From Candidatus Melainabacteria bacterium (GTDB lineage Bacteria > Cyanobacteriota > Vampirovibrionia > Vampirovibrionales > JAJTHC01), in assembly GCA_026389055.1 (NCBI GenBank), contig JAPLIO010000060.1, positions 1-11,759 on the forward strand: a DNA stretch of 11,759 bases. The letters run 5' to 3'. Position 1 is the stretch's first letter. Each line of letters starts with the position of its first letter. Shown piece by piece: positions 6,329-11,759 of the stretch. The notes beneath the pieces are model-generated. The model saw nothing but the letters and a program-made list of their open reading frames with translations. It made no database searches and was not told the origin of the DNA. The position numbers and the translations under genes are program-made.

Positions 6329-7930
6329 TTAACCTGCCAATGCTTTGGCTTGGTTGCACCCATCTACCTGACTAATTTCCAGTAAGGCGGGTTCTGGCAC
6401 GGCGGAATCTAAGTTAAATAGCATAATGCTATCACCTGTGGGGCGTTCGCCCACTTGTAACGAAGAAATGTTGATATTGTAATTACCCAAGATAGTTGCC
6501 ACTTTCGCCACCATACCGGGTTTATCTTCATGCGGCACAATCATCATATGCGGGGTGGGGCGTAACGAGGCTTTAAACCCTTCTATTTCCACAATCCGAT
6601 AAATATTGGCAGACATTAACGTCCCCGAAAGTTTGAACGTCCCCTTGCTGGTTTTCAGCGTAACGCTCAACAAATTAGGAAACGACCCTTGCCCAACAGT
6701 TTTCGATTCTTTCACCGAAATACCCAATTCTTTCGCCAATACAGGGGCATTAACGTAATTAACCCCTTCCCGATTCACGGAAAACAAGCCTTTCAACACC
6801 GCTAAACTCAACGGGGCTAAATTCGTTTCTTTTTCTACCAAAGTACCTTTGGCGGTAATTTCCACCAATTCCGTGGCACCTTCCGCTACTTGACGCACCA
6901 GCTTACCCAATACTTCCGCCAACGGCATATAAGGGCGAACAGGGTCTAACAACGAAGAGCGTAACAACGGCATGTTAATAGCCGAACGAGCCGTACCCGT
7001 TTGGAAAAATTCCTGCAACTGCTCCGCTACATCCAACGCTACATTCACTTGAGCTTCTTCCGTAGAAGCCCCCAAATGCGGGGTCAAAACAACTTTATCG
7101 GCAATATCTGTAGCCAACAGAGGGTTACTAGCATCAGGCGGTTCTTGCTCAAACACATCCAACGCTGCACCGGCTACAATACCCGCCCTAAGGGCATCTG
7201 CCAGTTGGGCTTCGTGGATAATACCACCTCTAGCACAATTGACAAACCGAACGCCTTTTTTGCAAAGCTTCAACGTATTTTCGTTGATTAAATGAGTCGT
7301 TTCTTTGGTTTTTGGCACATGCACGGTAATGAAATCCGCCTTCGCCCAAATGCTTTCTAACGGTACAAGGCTTGCCCCGCCATTGGGGGCTAAGGCTTCC
7401 ACCACACTAGCGGAAACGAAGGGGTCGTAAACAATGACCTTCATACCCAAGGTAATGCAGGCTTTGGCAACCCTTGACCCAATTTTACCCAAGCCAATTA
7501 AGCCCAACGTTTTACCGAACAATTCAATACCTGTGAGGTTTTTTCTATCCCACTTGCCTTGCTTCAAAGAAGCATCTCCCCGAGGAATGTGCCGAGCCAA
7601 CGCAAACAGCAACCCAATGGTGTGTTCCGCTGCCGCAACCGTATTGCCTTCAGGGGAATTGACCACCACAACGCCTTTTTGGTTAGCCGCCGCTAAATCG
7701 ATATTATCGACCCCAACGCCTGCACGCCCAACAATCTTCAGGTTTTCAGCTACTTCAAACACATCGGCTGAAACGGTGGAAGCACTCCGCACCATCAACG
7801 CATCGACGGTTTTTACTTTTTCAAGCAACGCTTGGTGGCTCAAATTGGGTTCATAAATAACGGTACAGCTTTCTTCTAAAATTTCAACAGCAGCAAGATT
7901 AATTTGGTCAGTAACAAGAACGGTTGGCAT
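6329..7930 (-). CDS. serA: D-3-phosphoglycerate dehydrogenase
   Basis: SerA oxidises 3-phosphoglycerate to 3-phosphohydroxypyruvate with NAD+, the committed step of serine synthesis, in the cytosol. At 533 aa it is the long form. The substrate- and nucleotide-binding domains contain VGRAGVGVDNID (67-78), the Rossmann GLGKIG (146-151), catalytic R234 in CARGGIIHE, E263 in FEQEPP and H285 in TPHLGAST. An intervening domain covers about 315-455. A C-terminal ACT domain begins at MMIVPHEDKPGMVAKVATIL, which suggests serine feedback. ATG at 7930 (MPTVLVTD...) is preferred because it matches where the family begins. A TTG at 7948 would add six residues with no support. No obvious Shine-Dalgarno sequence precedes it, and coupling to the aminotransferase gene 39 bases upstream is likely. 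The sequence has a cyanobacterial look (GKWDRK, VVVVNSPEGNTVAAAEH). Confidence 0.96.
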   Translation of the reverse strand: MPTVLVTDQINLAAVEILEESCTVIYEPNLSHQALLEKVKTVDALMVRSASTVSADVFEVAENLKIVGRAGVGVDNIDLAAANQKGVVVVNSPEGNTVAAAEHTIGLLFALARHIPRGDASLKQGKWDRKNLTGIELFGKTLGLIGLGKIGSRVAKACITLGMKVIVYDPFVSASVVEALAPNGGASLVPLESIWAKADFITVHVPKTKETTHLINENTLKLCKKGVRFVNCARGGIIHEAQLADALRAGIVAGAALDVFEQEPPDASNPLLATDIADKVVLTPHLGASTEEAQVNVALDVAEQLQEFFQTGTARSAINMPLLRSSLLDPVRPYMPLAEVLGKLVRQVAEGATELVEITAKGTLVEKETNLAPLSLAVLKGLFSVNREGVNYVNAPVLAKELGISVKESKTVGQGSFPNLLSVTLKTSKGTFKLSGTLMSANIYRIVEIEGFKASLRPTPHMMIVPHEDKPGMVAKVATILGNYNINISSLQVGERPTGDSIMLFNLDSAVPEPALLEISQVDGCNQAKALAG

Positions 7931-7969
7931 GATGATAAAGGCTTTCAAGAAGAGTTGAGATGGTAAAAA

Positions 7970-9169
7970 CTAAGCAGTAACAAGGGATTTATGTTGTTGT
8001 TGCAAATAAATATTGGAGGCTTGTTGGGCAGCAGCAACCGCAGTTCCTAACGTAACGGAAGCACCCAGTTCCAACAAGGCTTGTTCTAAACAAGCCAAAA
8101 CCATATAAACGTCTCGTTCGTTAATAGCACCTAAATGCCCAATACGGAAGATTTTGCCTTTCAAGGCATTTTGACCATCCGCCACGGTAATGCTGAACCG
8201 ATTTTTCAAGATTTTGCGAATTACTCCAACATCCAGCCCTTCAGGCGGATACACCGCCGTAACAGCTGGGGAAGCTTGAGCATCGGCTTCTACCAACAAC
8301 GGCAAGCCAATCGCCTTAACGCCTGCCCGCACCATCGCTTTTAGCTGATGATGCCTGTGGTTCATGGCTTCAAGCCCTTCTTCCAACAGCAAATTCAGTG
8401 CTTCATCCAAGGCTAAAATTAAATGAGTAGCAGGGGTATAAGCCGTGGTGAACTGGCTTTGAGCTTTAATATTCCGAGTAAAATTGAAATAAAACCCCGG
8501 ATTTTTAACTTGTTGATGAGCCGCCAACGCCCGAGGGGCTACCGCCAAAAACGACAACCCAGGTTGCATCATAAAGCCTTTTTGGCTACCGCTAATGGCT
8601 AAATCAATGCCCCATTCGTCCATTTTGAACGGGTCGGCGGTTAAGCCTGTAACGGTATCTACAATAGATAATGCCCCGTGTTGGGCGATTACTTTAGCAA
8701 GCGCCTGTACGTCATTCAACGCCCCTGTAGAAGTTTCACTATGCACAAAGATAACGGCTTTGATTTGCTTTTGAGCATCCGCCGTTAAGGCTTGCTGTAA
8801 GCTTTCTACGGTATTGGCTTGCCCTGCAGGCACGGCTATTTCTTGCACGTTCAGCCCAAGGGTTTTAGCCATATCGCCCCAACGGGCAGAAAACACACCA
8901 CAACTTAACACTAACAACGTATCGCCCACGTTCAGGGTGTTGGATAAAGCGGCTTCAATCGCCCCTGTCGCACTGGCGGTATACAACAAAACAGGGCTTT
9001 GCGTTTGGAACATCTGTTGCAATTTGGGGAATACCCGTTCCAACACCTGCTTAAATTCAGGGGAGCGATGCCCCATGGCAGGACGGCTCATTACTTCCCG
9101 AACCGCATCAGGCAAAGGCGTCGGGCCAGGAATCATTAAAAAACTAGGGGTATGGGTTGGCATCATCAT
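7970..9169 (-). CDS. Class V PLP aminotransferase (serine-pyruvate / alanine-glyoxylate type)
   Basis: This is a pyridoxal-phosphate aminotransferase of the alanine-glyoxylate/serine-pyruvate subgroup, cytosolic, 399 aa, the usual length. The N-terminal FLMIPGPTPLPDAVREVM (10-27) and MGHRSPEF (32-39) are diagnostic. The cofactor-binding features are TASATGAIEAAL (64-75), D171 in IVDTVTG (contacts the pyridine nitrogen) and the Schiff-base lysine K197 in SGSQKGFMMQPG. The carboxylate-binding Arg is probably in FRIGHLG near residue 346. Its position directly upstream of serA suggests that it transaminates phosphohydroxypyruvate in place of, or besides, a classical SerC. That is inference, since the family also handles glyoxylate and pyruvate. 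The start has three consecutive ATG codons (9169, 9166, 9163), with AGGA about 11 bases before the first. A 143-bp palindromic repeat lies upstream. Confidence 0.93.
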   Translation of the reverse strand: MMMPTHTPSFLMIPGPTPLPDAVREVMSRPAMGHRSPEFKQVLERVFPKLQQMFQTQSPVLLYTASATGAIEAALSNTLNVGDTLLVLSCGVFSARWGDMAKTLGLNVQEIAVPAGQANTVESLQQALTADAQKQIKAVIFVHSETSTGALNDVQALAKVIAQHGALSIVDTVTGLTADPFKMDEWGIDLAISGSQKGFMMQPGLSFLAVAPRALAAHQQVKNPGFYFNFTRNIKAQSQFTTAYTPATHLILALDEALNLLLEEGLEAMNHRHHQLKAMVRAGVKAIGLPLLVEADAQASPAVTAVYPPEGLDVGVIRKILKNRFSITVADGQNALKGKIFRIGHLGAINERDVYMVLACLEQALLELGASVTLGTAVAAAQQASNIYLQQQHKSLVTA

Positions 9170-9221
9170 TATTCAAGGTGTCCTATCAAAAAAGGGGATA
9201 ATTAGGAAGTAAAGCGATTCT

Positions 9222-9364
9222 AGGAAGCTCTGAAAAGGTTTCAGAAGGATGAGATAACGAGGCACGAGGAACGCAATGACGGGCGTTTAGGCTAACTAAA
9301 TAACCGAATGAGTACCGCAGTAACGAAGTTAGCACGCCTTGTGGAGACTTTTTCAGAGCTTCCT
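9222..9364. repeat. 143-bp palindromic (MITE- or REP-like) intergenic element
   Basis: The ends are a perfect 15-bp inverted repeat, AGGAAGCTCTGAAAA (9222-9236) and its complement (9350-9364). Pairing continues imperfectly inward for about six bases (GGTTTC against GAGACT with wobble pairs). Inside, GGCGT (9282-9286) plus GCTAAC (9291-9296) pair with GTTAGC (9328-9333) plus ACGCC (9334-9338), giving a nested second hairpin. The frame that runs through it on the minus strand (9186-9464) has no family character and overlaps the acetyltransferase, so I treat it as non-coding. No clear target-site duplication is visible. It sits in the 242-base gap between the acetyltransferase and aminotransferase genes and would fold in the transcript of either direction. 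Confidence 0.7.
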
Positions 9365-9411
9365 TTATTTTTAGCATACAAATACTAAACCGGGTAAGTG
9401 AAAGCTCAAAT

Positions 9412-9984
9412 TTAGCGAAGTGGCTTAACCAAGAAAATGTTAATTTCAGGGTGAGAATGCCCATTGTTGCCTAATTTATCATCAATAAAATAAAACCCAA
9501 GCCGTTCAAACAAACTTTTTGAAAATAACCGAGGTGTTACTTCATAGTACATGGCATCATACCCTTGGGCACTGGCTTCAATCAAGGCGGTTTCTAGCAA
9601 TTTACCACCTAAGCCTTTATTACGGTAGGCAGGCGAACAGTAAAACTTCACTAATTCACAAATGCGTTTACCTTCTTGTTGAGCGTTATAGCCTTTAAGG
9701 GGTTCAAACCCGCCACAGCCTGCAATAGCACCCGTAACCGTATCTTCAATAACGTAATATTGGGCATCGGGCGTTTCTTGAATATAGTGAAACATGTGGT
9801 GGGTTTCAGGGTCGTTGGCGGGGCATTCTTCAACGTAGTCAAATTCTGCCAATGTACCTGTAATTAGCTGAGCAACGGCTTCCTCATCTTGGGCAACAAC
9901 GGGGCGTAAAACGCACCCTTCAACAGGCAATACCAAGGGTAACAAACCAGTAGGGGAGGGGTGGGATAAGCTCATCATCATCAT
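9412..9984 (-). CDS. GNAT-family N-acetyltransferase
   Basis: This is a predicted cytosolic acetyl-CoA-dependent acetyltransferase of unknown substrate, up to 190 aa. Acetyl-CoA motif A is ELVKFYCSPAYRNKGLGGKL (110-129), with R121-N-K-G124-L-G126 as the pyrophosphate-binding loop. Motif B/D features include YEVTPRLFSKSLFERLGFYF (147-166). The preceding strand, IAGCGGFEPL (87-96), is also typical. The start consists of four consecutive ATG codons (9984, 9981, 9978, 9975). AAGG about 12 bases before the first would be better spaced for none of them in particular, so the exact start is open by up to three residues. A well-formed promoter lies about 60-90 bases upstream, making this the probable first gene of the minus-strand block, although the palindromic element may separate it from the amino-acid genes. 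It is not closely similar to the acetyltransferase at 632-1141. Confidence 0.88.
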   Translation of the reverse strand: MMMMSLSHPSPTGLLPLVLPVEGCVLRPVVAQDEEAVAQLITGTLAEFDYVEECPANDPETHHMFHYIQETPDAQYYVIEDTVTGAIAGCGGFEPLKGYNAQQEGKRICELVKFYCSPAYRNKGLGGKLLETALIEASAQGYDAMYYEVTPRLFSKSLFERLGFYFIDDKLGNNGHSHPEINIFLVKPLR

Positions 9985-10046
9985 AAAAAATAATACCTTG
10001 CCGTTTCGGGTGCTAGAAAAAATGCTACTTCTATTATCCCTGCTAA

Positions 10047-10075
10047 ATTTTAAGATGCACGGAGAAAATTTTCAA
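10047..10075 (-). promoter_or_regulatory. Candidate sigma70-type promoter for the GNAT gene and possibly the serA block
   Basis: On the minus strand TTGAAA (complement of 10070-10075) and TAAAAT (complement of 10047-10052) are separated by exactly 17 bases, with 5/6 matches to each consensus hexamer. The predicted start near 10040 gives a leader of about 55 bases to ATG 9984. Confidence 0.6.
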
Positions 10076-10155
10076 GCGTTACAGTAGCCTGCCTTAAACA
10101 CCTGACAGTGTTCTTTAAAAATGCGAAAGGTTATCGCTTCGGGCTGGGGCTTCAT

Positions 10156-10180
10156 GGGGGGTGCCATTTGGGCACCCCCC
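10156..10180. repeat. GC-rich hairpin 1
   Basis: GGGGGGTGCC (10156-10165) and GGCACCCCCC (10171-10180) form a perfect 10-bp stem with a five-base loop. A further CCCCCC at 10184-10189 could compete for the G-run. No U-tract follows on either strand. Confidence 0.7.
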
Positions 10181-10194
10181 AAACCCCCCGCAAA

Positions 10195-10221
10195 TTCAAG
10201 GGGGCTCCACGCCCCCTTGAA
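10195..10221. terminator. GC-rich hairpin 2, possible terminator-like structure
   Basis: TTCAAGGGGGC (10195-10205) and GCCCCCTTGAA (10211-10221) form a perfect 11-bp stem with loop TCCAC. It lies 15 bases after hairpin 1. On the minus strand it follows the small ORF stop (10231) by nine bases and is trailed by only a short T-run (TTT), so intrinsic termination in that direction is possible but not typical. Confidence 0.45.
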
Positions 10222-10230
10222 AAACCCCTC

Positions 10231-10422
10231 TCAAGAGTTGATTGGTTTACACGCACGTTGAAAATAGGCTTGGGCGGAAGCTAGAAGCTCCCTAATTGCC
10301 CTGCTTCGCTTCGCTCGCACCAGCCTGTCTCCAACTGCATATGATTTGAAACTAAAAAAGTTAATAAAATCTAGCAAAATTGAGCGGTTAGCTTTTTTGT
10401 CGGACATTACAGCATCCCCCAT
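10231..10422 (-). CDS. Doubtful small ORF (63 or 58 aa)
   Basis: This frame runs from ATG 10422 to TGA 10231. An internal ATG at 10407 (MSDKKANRSILLDFINFFSF and on) has GGGGGA seven bases upstream and may be the better start. The predicted product is basic with a hydrophobic patch and no recognised motif. In its favour are that start context and the hairpin just after the stop. Against it are the lack of any family signal and a position inside a repeat-like intergenic region. It is listed so the region is covered and could well be spurious. Confidence 0.25.
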   Translation of the reverse strand: MGDAVMSDKKANRSILLDFINFFSFKSYAVGDRLVRAKRSRAIRELLASAQAYFQRACKPINS

Positions 10423-10455
10423 AAAACACGATAGCTTTTGCTTAACCTATTTATC

Positions 10456-10464
10456 TGCTAAAAT
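10456..10464 (+). promoter_or_regulatory. Candidate extended -10 promoter for the GH9-like gene
   Basis: TGCTAAAAT is a TAAAAT hexamer (10459-10464) with the TGn extension. The sequence 15-17 bases upstream is T-rich (TTTTGCTT, 10436-10443) and gives only a weak -35. Transcription would begin near 10471, leaving a leader of about 27 bases before ATG 10498. Confidence 0.5.
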
Positions 10465-10497
10465 AGAGAAACTTCGTTATAAAAAATAGCCTCAGCA

Positions 10498-11759
10498 ATG
10501 AAATGGTTCCCCCCCCCCATGCAAACCCTTCAAGCCAAACTGTTCAGCCTGCTACTGGTGCTAACTAGCCTGTTAGCTTCTAATGCCTTTGCAGAACCCC
10601 TGCCTACTGCAACAAACACCCCCACCCTCAAACACAATCAGCTAGGTTACCACCCCAATGCCGAAAAATTATTGTGGGTAGATGGCGTTACACCCACCCC
10701 GCTTGAACCTACCAAATTCGTCATTCGTAACCCGCAAAAGAAGAATGCTTTATTTGCCCCTGAAGGCATGAAAGTAGGGCATACTTACGGCGAACTACTG
10801 AACCCTTCACTCATTTTGTTGGATGCTTCCACAATCAAGAAAGAAGGCGTGTTTGATGTATTCCCTTATGGTGGCTATTGGAAACCACTGCCTAATACAC
10901 CCAAATTTTCGTTAAGGGTCAATAACGGCTTATTCTTCAACCAAATAGCCCCCAGCACCCGAACATTCTTCTATAATCGGGCAGGGCAATTTCTAGGCGA
11001 TGCCACTTCAGGCTTGCTACTTGAAGCAGGACATACCCAACCCCAAAGCCTACAAGGGGGCTGGTACGAAGGGGCTAATTATCATCAACACATCGTTTCA
11101 ACAGCTTGGGCAAGCACCCAACTACTTAATACCTACCTCGTACTCGGTGAACGTGAAGGATGGGGCGTCAAACTAGCTTACCCTTCCAGCGAACCCAAAA
11201 CCACCGAACTGCCTGATTTACTGCACGAAGCACAAATTGGGCTTCGGTGGATTTTAAAACTACAACAAGCCGATGGCTCCTTCTTAAGCGGTGCTTACAG
11301 CCAAAACGACGTTGCCCCAACCCTCAAACCCGCTAGCGATAAAAGCCTTCGCTTAGCTTTGCCTACATCCCCCTTTGCTACGGCTATTGGTATTGCCACC
11401 TTAGCAAGGGCCGCCCAAGCCTACAAAGAAACAGACCCCAGCTTCGCCGTTTCTTGCTTACTAGCCGCCAAAAAAGGGATGGAGCATCTGCCCACGCAAC
11501 TAAAAAAAGCCAGCGTTCCAACGGTTCGATTTAGTGAACCGCTAGCAGGCACCAGTAACGAAGCGACTGCCACCTTGCATGAAGCCTATTGGAGCCAAGC
11601 TCCCAATTCTCTACTGCCAGCTCTCTATTGGGCTTACAGTGCCTTAGCGGAAGCCACGGGCGATGAAACCCTAAAGCAAACCGCTTTAGGGTTAGTACCC
11701 AAACTACAATTATCCGTTGCTTCATGGGAGAACCCCGTTCCCTTGGTGGTTAGTTACTA
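10498..11759 (+). CDS. Exported GH9 (cellulase-superfamily) protein with altered active-site motif; 3' end outside window
   Basis: The frame is open from ATG 10498 to the right edge (420 codons and counting). A Sec signal peptide is clear: hydrophobic KLFSLLLVLTSLLASNAFA ending at residue 32, with an AxA-type site (NAFA, then EPLP). NQLGYHPNAEK (47-57) is the opening of the Ig-like CelD_N domain that precedes many GH9 catalytic domains, and TRTFFYNRAG (154-163) matches the ALxFFYxQRxG entry to the (alpha/alpha)6 barrel. Then come GGWYEGANYHQHIVSTAWA (187-205), LPDLLHEAQIGLRWILKLQ (238-256) and DGSF. GH9 enzymes cleave beta-1,4-glucans using a DAGD-type motif in GGWYDAGD. Here those positions are E191 and N194, so ordinary cellulase activity is doubtful. 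The acid Glu would lie beyond the edge. The start may be ATG 10498 or the in-frame ATG 10519, and ten C bases lie between them. Neither has a good ribosome binding site. Confidence 0.85.
   Translation, partial: MKWFPPPMQTLQAKLFSLLLVLTSLLASNAFAEPLPTATNTPTLKHNQLGYHPNAEKLLWVDGVTPTPLEPTKFVIRNPQKKNALFAPEGMKVGHTYGELLNPSLILLDASTIKKEGVFDVFPYGGYWKPLPNTPKFSLRVNNGLFFNQIAPSTRTFFYNRAGQFLGDATSGLLLEAGHTQPQSLQGGWYEGANYHQHIVSTAWASTQLLNTYLVLGEREGWGVKLAYPSSEPKTTELPDLLHEAQIGLRWILKLQQADGSFLSGAYSQNDVAPTLKPASDKSLRLALPTSPFATAIGIATLARAAQAYKETDPSFAVSCLLAAKKGMEHLPTQLKKASVPTVRFSEPLAGTSNEATATLHEAYWSQAPNSLLPALYWAYSALAEATGDETLKQTALGLVPKLQLSVASWENPVPLVVSY
10509..10518 (+). repeat. Homopolymeric C10 tract between two in-frame start codons
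   Basis: Ten consecutive C bases lie between ATG 10498 and ATG 10519, which are in the same frame only at this tract length (or lengths differing by three). From ATG 10498, loss of one C leads to a stop after about 21 codons, and gain of one C leads to a stop within about 23 codons. ATG 10519 would be unaffected as a reading frame. The tract is within the signal-peptide end of the exported GH9-like gene. Confidence 0.9.

Larger units (their letters stand above)
9985..10497. other. Intergenic region between the GNAT gene and the GH9-like gene
   Basis: These 513 bases separate two divergently oriented genes. From left to right they hold the leader and promoter of the minus-strand acetyltransferase, about 75 bases without recognisable signal, two tandem GC-rich hairpins (10156-10221), a doubtful minus-strand small ORF (10231-10422), and an extended -10 promoter candidate for the plus-strand gene. 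No tRNA, CRISPR or insertion-sequence end was seen. Confidence 0.7.

Noticed and set aside
6304..6363. Longer lysC start at 6363
   Set aside because: It would overlap the serA coding end and add 20 residues not typical of aspartate kinases. ATG-ATG at 6303/6300 matches the family N-terminus.
3924..7856. Several open frames opposite or out of frame with the hypothetical gene, lysC and serA
   Set aside because: They are shadows of well-supported coding regions, lack family motifs and have no independent start signals.
9186..9464. 92-codon minus-strand open frame across the palindromic element
   Set aside because: It overlaps the 3' end of the acetyltransferase gene, runs through both arms of an inverted repeat and shows no family motif. 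The repeat explains the sequence better.
10097..10112. Small inverted repeat AACAC-CTGACA-GTGTT as a possible operator
   Set aside because: The arms are only five bases, no second copy was seen in the window, and it lies outside the best promoter candidate.
10121..10261. 46-codon plus-strand frame through the GC-rich hairpins
   Set aside because: Most of its codons lie inside the two perfect hairpins, and it has no ribosome binding site or recognisable motif.
1..11759. tRNA, rRNA, CRISPR array, riboswitch or T-box leader
   Set aside because: No cloverleaf, spaced direct repeats or recognisable conserved riboswitch core was seen in the intergenic regions, including upstream of serA and lysC. 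This was judged by eye only.

Overview
The window looks like a bacterial chromosome segment of moderate GC content (mid-40s percent by eye). It mixes ordinary housekeeping genes with accessory DNA. SerA, the class V aminotransferase and the UbiE/MenG methyltransferase have a cyanobacteria-like flavour. A secreted GH9-type protein lies at the right edge. A non-photosynthetic cyanobacterial relative (Vampirovibrionia/'Melainabacteria' type) would fit, but this is a weak inference made without any database search.

Left edge (1-1141, accessory). The 3' end of an IS30-family transposase enters from outside the window. It is followed by the element's probable right end, a stranded C-terminal scrap of a GDSL/SGNH hydrolase gene that still carries its own Rho-independent terminator, and a GNAT acetyltransferase gene. 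The GNAT gene converges on deoB and their stop codons overlap.

Middle left (1138-4168). deoB (phosphopentomutase, minus strand) and ubiE/menG (quinone methyltransferase, plus strand) diverge from a 192-base region with a promoter candidate for each. Downstream of ubiE, and probably cotranscribed, is an unrecognised protein with one N-terminal membrane segment. A short hairpin separates it from the minus-strand block.

Minus-strand block (4211-9984, read right to left). The order is a GNAT acetyltransferase, a 143-bp palindromic element, a class V aminotransferase, serA, lysC, an unrecognised 216-aa protein with an HNH-like stretch, and a 54-aa acidic protein. The aminotransferase and SerA could carry the first two steps of serine synthesis, and LysC opens the aspartate family. 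The last two small genes look more AT-rich and appear to be appended to the operon.

Right edge (9985-11759). A 513-base intergenic region holds a good minus-strand promoter, two tandem GC-rich hairpins, a doubtful small ORF and a plus-strand extended -10 promoter. It leads into the most interesting gene of the window: an exported GH9 (cellulase-superfamily) protein that runs off the right edge. Its start region contains a run of ten C bases between two in-frame ATG codons, which is a candidate contingency (phase-variable) tract. Its otherwise recognisable GH9 active-site motif has both catalytic-site aspartates replaced (DAGD-type becomes EGAN).
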